From Streptomyces sp. MspMP-M5 (GTDB taxonomy: Bacteria; Actinomycetota; Actinomycetes; Streptomycetales; Streptomycetaceae): a stretch of DNA of 64,000 nucleotides. The stretch covers positions 1 through 64,000 of the forward strand of contig NZ_KB891908.1 of the NCBI RefSeq assembly GCF_000373585.1, given 5' to 3'. This document shows, one piece after another, positions 25,628 to 33,274 of this stretch; the stretch's first letter is position 1, and every line of letters begins with the position of its first letter. The translations under genes were made by a program, and so were the position numbers. Below the pieces are notes generated by a model, which saw nothing but the letters and a program-made list of their open reading frames with translations, had not been told where the DNA came from and did not search any database.

Positions 25628-25931
25628 GGCGGGCCGGTCCACCGTCACCGCCCGCCGCCCCCGTTCGCCGCCCGGAAGGGCCCCGCGTCCGCGTCCCCCG
25701 GCCGTCAACCACCCCGCCTCGGCCATGCCGCAACCCGCGCCGATTGGCCGAATCCGGACCCTGCCGGGGGCGGATCGGCCGGGCCGAGGGGGCTGCCGGG
25801 CGCCGAACGGTCGGTAGCGCCATGCCTCACGTGCCCCGAGAATGGCCACAAGTCGCACTGCGACCGGGCGGCGCGGCCTGGATGCTGGTCCGCGACCAGC
25901 TCCCATTGGCAGAGCCTTCAGGAGGCGCACC
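25628..25931. other. Intergenic gap with imperfect hairpin
   Basis: This 304-base stretch has no supportable gene. GGCCGAATCCG (25746-25756) can pair, with one bulge, with CGGATCGGCC (25771-25780), a possible terminator of the TPR gene. The remainder presumably holds the methyltransferase promoter. GGAGG (25921-25925) is the ribosome site of the next gene. Confidence 0.4.
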
Positions 25932-26810
25932 GTGGCAGGAGTGACCCACCCCACCAGCACCGGAACCGACTGGGGCAAGGCGCATTTCGAGGCGATCTAC
26001 AACTGCCCGGATCCGCGCCGCTATTTCGGCGGGCTGCAACCCCTGGAGTACCAGATCCCGCACCACGGCCAGGCGGTGTTCCGCGCGCTGGCCGATGCGC
26101 TGCAACGCCGGCGCGGTGACCGCCCGCCGCTGCGCGTCGTCGACCTCTGCTGCTCGTACGGGGTCAACGCGGCGCTGCTCAACCACCGACTGACCCTCGA
26201 CGACCTCTACGACCGCTACACGGGAGGCGGGCCCGGCGCCCCGGCCGGCGACGCCCTGGCCCGCGAGGACCGCGCCTTCTACGCCGGGCTGCGCCGCCCC
26301 GACGCGGCCCTGGTGACCGGCATCGACGCCGCGGAGCACGCGGTCGGCTACGCCGTGGCGGCCGGCCTGCTCGACCGCGGCTTCGCCGCGAACCTGGAGG
26401 CGGACGCCCCGAGCCCGCAGCTGTGCCGGGCGCTGGACGGCACCGACCTGATCACCGTCACCGGTGGCGTCGGCTACATCACCGCGCGCACCTTCGCCCG
26501 GCTCTTCGACTGCGTCACCGCGCCGCCCTGGGTCGCCGCGTTCGTGCTGCGCACGGTGTCGTACCGGCCGGTCTCCGCGCTGCTGGCGCGGGCCGGGCTG
26601 GTCACCGAGCGGGTCACCACGCGGACGTTCCGGCAGCGGCGGTTCGCCGACGGCGCCGAGCAGCGGGCGGCCTTCGAGGCCCTGGCGGCACGCGGACTGA
26701 CCACCGGCGGCAAGGAGGCCGACGGCTTCTACCACGCCGAGCTGTACGTCTCCCGGCCCGCCGCCGACGTCGCGGCGCTGCCGCTGGCGGAACTCCTGCC
26801 GGTCTTCTGA
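25932..26810 (+). CDS. SAM-dependent methyltransferase-like protein
   Basis: A 292-residue protein with one Rossmann-type motif, LRVVDLCCSYGVNAALLNHR (the VVDLxCxxG glycine loop). A later acidic loop, LVTGIDAAEHAVGYAVAAGL, and TDLITVTGGVGYITARTF correspond to motifs II-IV of class I methyltransferases. The N-terminal DWGKAHFEAIYNCPDPRRYF is typical of a Streptomyces-enriched family. The substrate cannot be inferred. I chose GTG 25932, supported by GGAGG 7 bases upstream; an ATG at 25842 would add 30 low-complexity residues. It is convergent with the GntR gene, 28 bases apart. Confidence 0.75.
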   Translation: MAGVTHPTSTGTDWGKAHFEAIYNCPDPRRYFGGLQPLEYQIPHHGQAVFRALADALQRRRGDRPPLRVVDLCCSYGVNAALLNHRLTLDDLYDRYTGGGPGAPAGDALAREDRAFYAGLRRPDAALVTGIDAAEHAVGYAVAAGLLDRGFAANLEADAPSPQLCRALDGTDLITVTGGVGYITARTFARLFDCVTAPPWVAAFVLRTVSYRPVSALLARAGLVTERVTTRTFRQRRFADGAEQRAAFEALAARGLTTGGKEADGFYHAELYVSRPAADVAALPLAELLPVF

Positions 26811-26838
26811 GGCCGCCCCCGCGGCACCCCGCGCCACC

Positions 26839-27546
26839 TCAGTGCGGGTGCCGGGCCGCCGACAGGTGCTCGCGGGCGATCCGCTCGGCGACCGCGCACT
26901 CCCCGGCGACCAGCGCGTCGAGCAGGGCCGTGTGCTCGGAGGCGTCGGCCAGCAGCTCGGCGGTGCGCGGCCGGGCGGCGCCGCCCCCCGACCACTGCGC
27001 GCGGCGCAGCAGATCGCCGGTGACCTGGGTGAGCCGGCGGTTCCCGGTGAGCGCGATCACCGCCTGATGGAAGGCGTGGTCGGCGTCGGCGTACCCGGCC
27101 CGGTCGCCCCGGGCGGCGGCGGCCACCCCCTCCTCGGCCAGCGGCCGGAGTTCCTCCCAGCGCTCGGGCGGCACCGCCTGGGCCAGCCGCACGATCGCGG
27201 GCAGCTCCAGCATGGTGCGGACCTCGGCGAGCTCGGCGAGGTCGCGGGAGCTGCGCTCGCAGACCCGGAAGCCGCGGTTGGGCACGACCTCGACGGCGCC
27301 CTCCCCGGCGAGCTGCTGCATGGCCTCGCGGACCGGGGTCGCGGAGACGCCGTACCGCTCGGCGAGGACCGGCGCGGAGTAGACCTCGCCGGGGAGCAGC
27401 TCCCCGGCGGCCAGCGCCTGGCGCAGCGCGTCCAGGACCTGGCCGCGCACCGAGTAGCGGTGCGGCCGCGGCCCGGGCAGCGGGCCGCCGGCCCCGGGCG
27501 TCCGCACCCGGGCCTCCGGCTGCGGCTCCGCTGTGCCCTGCTCCAT
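26839..27546 (-). CDS. GntR family regulator (FadR/FCD type)
   Basis: A 235-residue regulator. The N-terminal winged helix-turn-helix includes LRQALAAGELLPGEVYSAPV, LAERYGVSATPVREAMQQLA and VVPNRGFRVCERS. The C-terminal FCD ligand-binding domain has RTMLELPAIVRLAQ, then ADHAFHQAVIALTGNRRL and HTALLDALVAGECAVAERIA, with the metal-binding Asp/His residues typical of FCD. The ligand is usually a carboxylate or amino acid. The gene is divergent from the FhuF-like gene, with an iron box between. The regulatory target is not evident. Confidence 0.9.
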   Translation of the reverse strand: MEQGTAEPQPEARVRTPGAGGPLPGPRPHRYSVRGQVLDALRQALAAGELLPGEVYSAPVLAERYGVSATPVREAMQQLAGEGAVEVVPNRGFRVCERSSRDLAELAEVRTMLELPAIVRLAQAVPPERWEELRPLAEEGVAAAARGDRAGYADADHAFHQAVIALTGNRRLTQVTGDLLRRAQWSGGGAARPRTAELLADASEHTALLDALVAGECAVAERIAREHLSAARHPH

Positions 27547-27678
27547 GGCGCTCCTCCTGCTGCTGACGGCTTGCGTGGATCCGCCGGCGCGACGCCGGTG
27601 TCCGGATCCGGGGTGTCAGCACCATAAGCGCCCGAAGTGCCGGTTCACACCTTCGCGGGCACGGGTAGGGATGTCGGA

Positions 27679-27697
27679 TAAGGTAAGCCTTACCTGC
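27679..27697. promoter_or_regulatory. Iron box (DtxR/IdeR-type operator)
   Basis: AGGTAAG-C-CTTACCT (27681-27695) is a perfect 15-bp palindrome and closely matches the DmdR/IdeR consensus TTAGGTTAGGCTAACCTAA. It lies 29 bp upstream of the FhuF-like gene, where a bound repressor would block transcription when iron is plentiful. Confidence 0.8.
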
Positions 27698-27725
27698 CAA
27701 CGATCGCGATTCGGTGGTCCCCCGC

Positions 27726-28583
27726 ATGCCTCCTGCCACTGCTGCCGCGCCCGCCGCCCACTGCGCCCACCCCGCCGGGGACGCCTACGCCCGGCTCACC
27801 GAGGTCTTCCCTGACCTGCGGGTGACGGTGTGGGACGCCACGGACGCCACGCCGCCCGAGGGCGACGACTGGCTGGCGGCGTCCGCCCTGGCCGCGGGCG
27901 GCCCGGCGCTGGACGCCTTCCTCGCCGACGAGGCGGACCGGATCGTCCGGGACTACGGCCGGCCCGCCCGCCCCGACGTGGTCGCGAGCTTCGCGCTGCA
28001 CCGCTACGCCTGGCCGGCCTGCCTGCTGATCACCGTCCCGTGGTTCCTGCACCGCCGGGTGCCGCACCTGTCCGCGGAGGACGTGGCCCTCCACCGCGGG
28101 CTGGGCCGGATGGCGGTGCGCGCGGGCTCGTTCGGGTGTCTCCCGGACGATCCTGCGGCGGCCCTGCCCGGCGCACGGGTGGTGCCGGACGAGGAGGCGC
28201 TGCGCGCCGAGGTCCGCACCGCGGTCGCCGACCATCTGCGGCCCGTCCTGGAGGGCTTCCGCGCCCGGATGCGGCGCGGCCCCCGGGCGGCCTGGGGCAT
28301 GGCCTCCGACGAGATCGTCGAGGGGCTCTGGTACATCGGGCACCTGCTGGGCGAGGAGGCGCGGGCGAGGGCCGAGCTGGCGCGGCTGCTGCCGGGCGCC
28401 ACCGCGCCGTACGTGGCCGGCGCCGGCTTCCGCGAGCTGCCCGGCCCGGCCGGCACCGCGCTGCCCACCCGGGACCGCGCCAGCTGCTGCATGTACTACA
28501 CCCTGCGTCCCGAGGACACCTGCGTGACCTGCCCGCGCACCTGCGACGCGGAGCGCATCAGCCGCCTCACCGCAACCTCCTGA
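27726..28583 (+). CDS. FhuF-like (2Fe-2S) ferric-siderophore reductase family protein
   Basis: A 285-residue protein whose C-terminus carries the FhuF cluster motif: SCCMYYTLRPEDTCVTCPRT, i.e. CC-x9/10-C-x2-C. This binds a [2Fe-2S] centre. Family knowledge: FhuF reduces ferric siderophores in the cytoplasm to release Fe(II). The N-terminal part (DAYARLTEVFPDLRVTVWD, SFALHRYAWPACLLITVPWF) fits the IucA/FhuF-like family of actinobacteria. An iron box directly upstream supports iron-repressed expression. Start ATG 27726 or GTG 27714 are both possible; neither has a strong ribosome site. No siderophore transporter lies beside it. Confidence 0.85.
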   Translation: MPPATAAAPAAHCAHPAGDAYARLTEVFPDLRVTVWDATDATPPEGDDWLAASALAAGGPALDAFLADEADRIVRDYGRPARPDVVASFALHRYAWPACLLITVPWFLHRRVPHLSAEDVALHRGLGRMAVRAGSFGCLPDDPAAALPGARVVPDEEALRAEVRTAVADHLRPVLEGFRARMRRGPRAAWGMASDEIVEGLWYIGHLLGEEARARAELARLLPGATAPYVAGAGFRELPGPAGTALPTRDRASCCMYYTLRPEDTCVTCPRTCDAERISRLTATS

Positions 28584-28623
28584 CCGGCCGGCCACCCCCG
28601 CGGGCGGACCCTCTCTCGCACGC

Positions 28624-28648
28624 AACTTCCCCTCGACGCAAGGAAGTT
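28624..28648. repeat. Inverted repeat after the FhuF-like gene
   Basis: AACTTCC (28624-28630) and GGAAGTT (28642-28648) form a 7-bp inverted repeat with 11 bp between. It could be the end of the iron-protein transcript or an operator for the next gene. Confidence 0.3.
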
Positions 28649-28803
28649 CGAGACCTCCGGGTCATTCCGCCGCCGGCCCCGTTCACCTTGGCGTTCTCTT
28701 GCCCCGAAACCCCCTGCACCCGGGGCCGGTTCCGTAAGGATGGCGCGCGCACTCGCGAACCCGCGGAAGTGCCGCCATCCGAGCAAGGAATCCCGGAGTG
28801 AGA

Positions 28804-29895
28804 ATGAACGAGATATCGCTGAATTGGATGATTCCGACGTTTCTGCTGCTCACCGGGGGCACCGTCATCGCCTTCCGGGTCCTGCGCGGCAGGCACGCGG
28901 GCCGGCGGGCCGGCACCGACGAGTCCTGGGAACGCACCGTGGACCGCCGCCGGCGCAAGGAGGCGGTCTTCGCCTCGGCCGCCTACATGCTGCTGTTCTG
29001 CTGCGCCGCGGTCGCCGCGGCACTGTCCTTCCACGGCCTGGTCGGCTTCGGTGTCCAGAACCTCGGGCTCACCGGAGGCTGGGAGTACCTGGTGCCGTTC
29101 GGACTCGACGGCGCCGCGATGTTCTGCTCCGTGCTGGCGGTGCGCGAGGCCAGTCACGGCGACGCGGCGCTCGGCTCCCGGATACTGGTGTGGACGTTCG
29201 CCTGCGCCGCCGCCTGGTTCAACTGGGTGCACGCACCGCGCGGGTTGGACCACGCGGGCGCCCCGCAGTTCTTCGCCGGGATGTCGCTGTCGGCGGCGAT
29301 CCTCTTCGACCGGGCGCTGAAGCAGACCCGCCGGGCGGCGCTGCGCGAACAGGGCCTGGTGCCCCGGCCGCTGCCGCAGATCCGCATCGTGCGCTGGCTG
29401 CGGGCGCCCCGTGAGACCTTCGCGGCCTGGTCGCTGATGCTGCTGGAAGGCGTGGGGACGCTGGACGAGGCGGTCGAGGAAGTCCGCGACGACAAGCGGG
29501 AGAAGACCCGCAGCCGGCTCCACCGGCGGGAGCAGGACAAGCTCGACCGGGCCCGGATCAAGGCCCTCAACCGGCAGCACCGCTCCTGGGCCAGAAGCGG
29601 TGGACGCCACGCCCTCCCGGCGGGCGCGCCCCTGCCGGCCCCCATGGAGGCCGCTCCGCCGGCCGGTCCGGACGCCGTAGCGCCGCCGGCCGACCCGGCT
29701 CCGCTGCCCTCCGGCGAGCCGGCCAACCGCCCCCGGCCGGCCCTGAAGGCCGTGGCCGGCGCCGAGCCCGAGGGCTCCGCCGCGCACGGACGCCGCGCCG
29801 CCGTCGACCTCACCGCCGAGGACGACACCCAGACGATCCCCCGGCTGGACTCCCTGGAGGAGAAACTCGCCGAGATCGAGAGGCAGTTCGGCTGA
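28804..29895 (+). CDS. DUF2637 membrane protein
   Basis: A 363-residue protein with four hydrophobic segments in its first half (around residues 8-26, 56-78, 88-112 and 120-165), including AYMLLFCCAAVAAALSFHG and LVPFGLDGAAMFCSVLAVRE. This pattern is DUF2637, a Streptomyces family of unknown function that resembles plasmid-transfer Spd proteins. The second half is a charged, probably coiled region (DDKREKTRSRLHRREQDKLD) and a Pro/Ala-rich tail ending LDSLEEKLAEIERQFG. I chose ATG 28804, with GGAG 6 bases upstream; GTG 28798 is the alternative. No conjugation genes are nearby, so a chromosomal role is likely. Confidence 0.8.
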   Translation: MNEISLNWMIPTFLLLTGGTVIAFRVLRGRHAGRRAGTDESWERTVDRRRRKEAVFASAAYMLLFCCAAVAAALSFHGLVGFGVQNLGLTGGWEYLVPFGLDGAAMFCSVLAVREASHGDAALGSRILVWTFACAAAWFNWVHAPRGLDHAGAPQFFAGMSLSAAILFDRALKQTRRAALREQGLVPRPLPQIRIVRWLRAPRETFAAWSLMLLEGVGTLDEAVEEVRDDKREKTRSRLHRREQDKLDRARIKALNRQHRSWARSGGRHALPAGAPLPAPMEAAPPAGPDAVAPPADPAPLPSGEPANRPRPALKAVAGAEPEGSAAHGRRAAVDLTAEDDTQTIPRLDSLEEKLAEIERQFG

Positions 29896-29943
29896 ACGGT
29901 GGCGGACCGCGCCGACCCTCACCCCCGGCTTGACGACAGGACC

Positions 29944-30423
29944 TCAGGCCGGTCCGCCGCCCAGCTCGAACCAGACGCACTTGCCGCCCCCCTCGGGGCG
30001 GATGCCCCAGGCGTCCGCCAGGGCCCGTACCAGCATCAGCCCCCGCCCCGAGGTGCCGTCGACCGACGGGGCACGCGGCTCCGGACGGCGCTCGGCGCCG
30101 TCCCGCACCTCCACCCGCAGGCGGTCGGTGACCCGGGCCGTCACCACCGCCCCGCCGTCGGTGTGCAGCAGGGCGTTGGTCACCAACTCGCTGGTCAGCA
30201 GCGCCGCCACCTCGGGATCCGCCGGCGCCCCGCCGTCCGGCGGCGCCCAGCGGCCGAGTAACTCGCATATCTCTCCGCGGAGTTCGCCGACCGCCTTGAG
30301 ATCGGCCTGCCGCACCTTGCGCTCCAGCACCCCGGGCGCGCGCAGCGCCACCGCGCCGCTTCCGTCCCTCCTGTCCGCTCGCTGCGGTCTGTTCCGTTCC
30401 TCGCACCGCACAGGCTGACGCAT
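29944..30423 (-). CDS. Anti-sigma-factor-type ATP-binding protein (HATPase_c_2)
   Basis: A 159-residue protein with a GHKL ATPase fold of the RsbW/SpoIIAB type. The N box is LLTSELVTNALLHTDGG, the G1-like element LRVEVRDGAERRPEP and the G2 box GTSGRGLMLVRALADAWGIR. The family binds ATP and acts as an anti-sigma factor or serine kinase of anti-anti-sigma proteins; Streptomyces has dozens. Start ATG 30423 follows GGGGGAGAG. No sigma or STAS partner is adjacent. The gene is followed upstream by the decayed pyruvate oxidase gene at 30600-31005. Confidence 0.85.
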   Translation of the reverse strand: MRQPVRCEERNRPQRADRRDGSGAVALRAPGVLERKVRQADLKAVGELRGEICELLGRWAPPDGGAPADPEVAALLTSELVTNALLHTDGGAVVTARVTDRLRVEVRDGAERRPEPRAPSVDGTSGRGLMLVRALADAWGIRPEGGGKCVWFELGGGPA

Positions 30424-30599
30424 CTCTCCCCCGCCCCCCAGACGAACCACCGGCGCTCTGCCTCGAACAGCCTCACGGTCAGCATTCCCATCGGGCCCGC
30501 CGCCATGCTTCCGCTTGCCACCCGCGGACACCCGGCCGGCCCGGCGCCCGCCGTGGGCGGTCTGCGGCGCCCGGCGGAACGGGCGAGCGCACGCGCCGA

Positions 30600-31005
30600 C
30601 CTGGTCCGGTGAGCTGTGCCTCCAGTTCCACCGCGGCCGCGCTCGCGGCACCGTCAGGAAGTCCCCCATCAGCATCGCGAAGCCGCCGTCGCCCGACATC
30701 GACACGATCTGCCGCCCGCGGTCCATGAACTGGGCACCGATCGCCTGCGGCAGCGCGTCGGCGTGCTTCTTCAGCATCCGGTCCAGGAACCTGCGGTTCT
30801 CCTTCACCCGCACCCTCGGGGTCAGGTGCTCGGGCCGCGCGTCCACCTGGACGATCCGCACGTCGTCGGGGAGGAAGGCGTTGTACGGGAAGTCCGTACC
30901 GAGCAGGATCAGCAGATCGCACTCGCGGGTGGCCTCGTAGGCCGCGCCGTAGCCGAGCGGCCCGCTCATCCCGACGTCGTACGGGGCCGGTTTCCGCTGC
31001 CGTGC
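30600..31005 (-). pseudogene. Pyruvate oxidase/dehydrogenase (PoxB-like) remnant
   Basis: The minus frame opens with APYDVGMSGPLGYGAAYEA, then LLILLGTDFPYNAFLPDD and VRIVQVDARPEHLTPRV, the start of the central domain of PoxB-type ThDP enzymes. It jumps to KENRRFLDRMLKKHADAL, then directly to PQAIGAQFMDRGRQIVSMSG and the ThDP motif SGDGGFAMLMGDFLT. After a frame change, VELEAQLTG remains. Compared with about 580 residues in the family, the whole PYR domain and at least three internal blocks are gone. The gene is clearly non-functional. Its 5' side now abuts the stop of the PP2C-like gene. Confidence 0.8.
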
Positions 31006-31006
31006 G

Positions 31007-32542
31007 CTACGGCTGCCAGATGCCCACCGTCGTGCGGTCCTTGGTGTCGCCGGCGCCGCGCGGCTGGACGGCGGCGAGGAAGTCGACGAGGTCGGGCGGC
31101 CCCGGGACGGACCATGCGGCGGCGAGCCGGGCGGCGAAGTCCGGATCTCCGCTCAACGGTGCCACCAGCCCGGCGCCGCACAGCAGCAGCACGTCGCCCG
31201 ACCGGCCCGACACGGCGCGGAACCGGAACGGTGCCGACGGACACGCCGGAGAGGAGGCAGGGACGGCGTCAGGGGCAGGGACGGCGTCGGTGGCGACGGC
31301 CGGGGCGGGGTGCGGGGCCGGGACGGCCGGTGTCGCGCCGACCGGATCCAGGTCCTCCCAGCCGCCGTGGCGAAGCCGGAACAGCCCGCCCGGGCCGGCG
31401 CCGAAGAACACCCGTGTACGGCACTCCGGGTCGCCCGGCACCAACAGGCAGCACAGCGCGGCCGGGTCCGCGTCGGCCGGCACGCCCAGCTCCGCCGCCC
31501 GACCGCGCAGCCGGCCGAAACCGCGGGCGGTGAGGCGCTGCAACCCCGCCTTGAGCGCCTCGCGCCGCTCGGCGCGGAGGTCCTGCGCCAACCGGGTGGC
31601 GCAGCGGCCGACGGCACCGCCGGCCCAGGCACAGGCCACGCGGGCCGCGCGCTGGGCGGCCGCTCCCCTGGGGGACAGCCCGGTGGCGACGGCCACCAGG
31701 AGGACCGCGTCCGCATCCGCCCCGAACCGGGCGACGAGGAACGCCTCCCCGCGCGCCTCGCCCCGCTGAGACGCGTCGGCACCGCGTTGCGAGACGGCAC
31801 GGACATCGACCGGGCCGAACCGGGCGCCGTCCATGACCGTGTCGGGCACCGGCTCACCGAGGGCGTCCGCCGGCTCCGCCTCGGGGATGGGGCTGGGGCT
31901 GGGGAAGGTGGCGGGGGCGGTCGCCCAGACCGCGGGCTCGGGGTCCATGACGTCGTCGAGCGGCACGTCCGCCGTCGCGCCGTCGTCGCCGGTCGCCGGG
32001 GCCGACGGCGGCGGGAGCGAGGAGGACAGCGGAGGTGGAGGGGGTTCCGCGGGCCGGGGCGGTGACGGCGCCCGCCGGGCGGGCGGGTCCCAGGACGGCG
32101 GTTCCCAGGCGCTCGGCTCCCACGGCCGGGGCTCGAACGAGGTCATGGAGAGCTCCCCTGGAGCGGCTGCCGAGGGCGGGGGCTCCGTCCGAGGCGACTC
32201 CTGGGGCGCGGACTCGCCGGGCACGGCTCCCCCGCGCCGCCCCACCGTCCGCAACACCGACTCGATCCGCTCGTCGAGCGTGTCGGCGGTTTCATGGGTG
32301 CCGTGAGTGCCGTGAGTGCCGTGGGAGTCAGGTGTACCGGGGGTGTCAGGTGTACCAGGGGCACGGGGATTCTCACGGGCATCAGGGGTGCCAGTCGTAC
32401 CCCGGCTACCGCCCCGCGGCCCCCCGCCGCTCCCGTCCCCCGCTCCTTCCCCTGTCCCCTCCCCCGTCCCGGAATCGTCGCCGTACAGCTCCCGCCACCA
32501 CCAGTCGTCCTCTCTTCCGCGGCCCGCCCCCTGCTGCTTCAT
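31007..32542 (-). CDS. Proline-rich protein with degenerate PP2C-type phosphatase domain
   Basis: A 511-residue protein. The first half is low complexity: acidic/Gly (GDDSGTGEGTGEGAGDGSGG), a GTPDTPGTPDSHGTHGTHGT repeat, then Pro/Trp-rich (WEPSAWEPPSWDPPARR). From about residue 270 it resembles PP2C phosphatases: AVSQRGADASQRGEARGEAF, then LLVAVATGLSPRGAAAQRAA and later WEDLDPVG. In PP2C the metal-binding Asp-Gly of the ADGxGG motif is invariant. Here it reads ATG, so phosphatase activity is doubtful. I chose ATG 32542 (MKQQGAGRGRED); ATG 32551 is also in frame. It may be a pseudophosphatase that binds a phosphoprotein. Confidence 0.65.
   Translation of the reverse strand: MKQQGAGRGREDDWWWRELYGDDSGTGEGTGEGAGDGSGGGPRGGSRGTTGTPDARENPRAPGTPDTPGTPDSHGTHGTHGTHETADTLDERIESVLRTVGRRGGAVPGESAPQESPRTEPPPSAAAPGELSMTSFEPRPWEPSAWEPPSWDPPARRAPSPPRPAEPPPPPLSSSLPPPSAPATGDDGATADVPLDDVMDPEPAVWATAPATFPSPSPIPEAEPADALGEPVPDTVMDGARFGPVDVRAVSQRGADASQRGEARGEAFLVARFGADADAVLLVAVATGLSPRGAAAQRAARVACAWAGGAVGRCATRLAQDLRAERREALKAGLQRLTARGFGRLRGRAAELGVPADADPAALCCLLVPGDPECRTRVFFGAGPGGLFRLRHGGWEDLDPVGATPAVPAPHPAPAVATDAVPAPDAVPASSPACPSAPFRFRAVSGRSGDVLLLCGAGLVAPLSGDPDFAARLAAAWSVPGPPDLVDFLAAVQPRGAGDTKDRTTVGIWQP
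32280..32370. repeat. Short tandem coding repeats in the PP2C-like gene
   Basis: Tandem 9-bp units (GTGCCGTGA, about three copies near 32298-32325) and an 18-bp-period unit containing TCAGGTGTACC (two copies just after) encode the Gly-Thr-His/Pro-Asp repeat. Such in-frame repeats are prone to length change. Confidence 0.55.
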
Positions 32543-32728
32543 GGCCCGCATTGTCCCGTGGCGCAAGCCACCGAAACAGGGCGCGAACAGGGCACTCCAG
32601 GAAGCGCCGGTCGCCCGCTTCCGGCAGGCTTGGGCCATGCGGGCCGTGAGAGAGTGCAGCGTCCGGGCCCTGGTCCGGCGTGCGCCGTTCGGGCCGCGCC
32701 CGCGCGCCGGCGGCTCCGGGGCCGGCGC

Positions 32729-33211
32729 ATGAACGCCTGGCAGCTGATCGGCGTCGGGCTCGTCATGCTGTTCGGCGTCTTCGGGGTGCTGGTCCCCGGC
32801 CTGCCCGGTCCGCTGGTCATCTGGGCGGGGCTGCTGTGGTGGGCGACGGCCGAACGGTCGACCCTGGCGTGGACGGTGCTGATGGCCGGCACCGGCGTCC
32901 TGCTCCTCAACCAGGTGCTCAAGTGGCTGCTGCCGACCCGCAGTCTGCGCGACGCGGGCGTGCCCTTCCGCACGCTGTTCCTCGCGGGCGCGGCCGGTGT
33001 CGTGGGGTTCTTCCTGGTGCCCGTCATCGGCTGCCCGCTGGGCGCGCTCGGCGGCCTCTACCTCCTCGAACGCATCCGCCTGGGCAGCCACGGCGATGCC
33101 TGGGCCTCGACCCGTACGGTCCTGCGCGCCATCGGCCTGAGCGTGCTGGTCGAACTGTTCGCCTGTCTGCTGGTGGTGGGTGCCTGGGTGGGGGCGGTGC
33201 TCGCGGGCTGA
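32729..33211 (+). CDS. DUF456 membrane protein
   Basis: A 160-residue integral membrane protein with about five hydrophobic helices and a glycine-rich pattern: GVFGVLVPGLPGPLVIWAGL, then GFFLVPVIGCPLGALGGLYL. This matches the DUF456 family of small membrane proteins with no known function. Start ATG 32729 gives MNAWQLIGVGLVMLFG. It is divergent from the PP2C-like gene (starts 187 bases apart) and convergent with rsgA. There is no clue to its role from neighbours. Confidence 0.85.
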   Translation: MNAWQLIGVGLVMLFGVFGVLVPGLPGPLVIWAGLLWWATAERSTLAWTVLMAGTGVLLLNQVLKWLLPTRSLRDAGVPFRTLFLAGAAGVVGFFLVPVIGCPLGALGGLYLLERIRLGSHGDAWASTRTVLRAIGLSVLVELFACLLVVGAWVGAVLAG

Positions 33212-33212
33212 C

Positions 33213-33252
33213 GGGCGGCGGCCCCCGAGCCGCCACCCGGAATCCGCCGCCC
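33213..33252. terminator. Bidirectional terminator DUF456/rsgA
   Basis: GGGCGGCGG (33213-33221) and CCGCCGCCC (33244-33252) form a 9-bp perfect stem between the convergent genes. Confidence 0.6.
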
Positions 33253-33274
33253 GGAGCCACCACCCCGCGAGCCC

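Noticed and set aside
29944..30969. One long gene covering the anti-sigma-type ATPase and the pyruvate oxidase remnant
   Set aside because: The frame is continuous only by chance; the ATPase has its own strong ribosome site before ATG 30423 and the upstream part is a decayed, unrelated enzyme.
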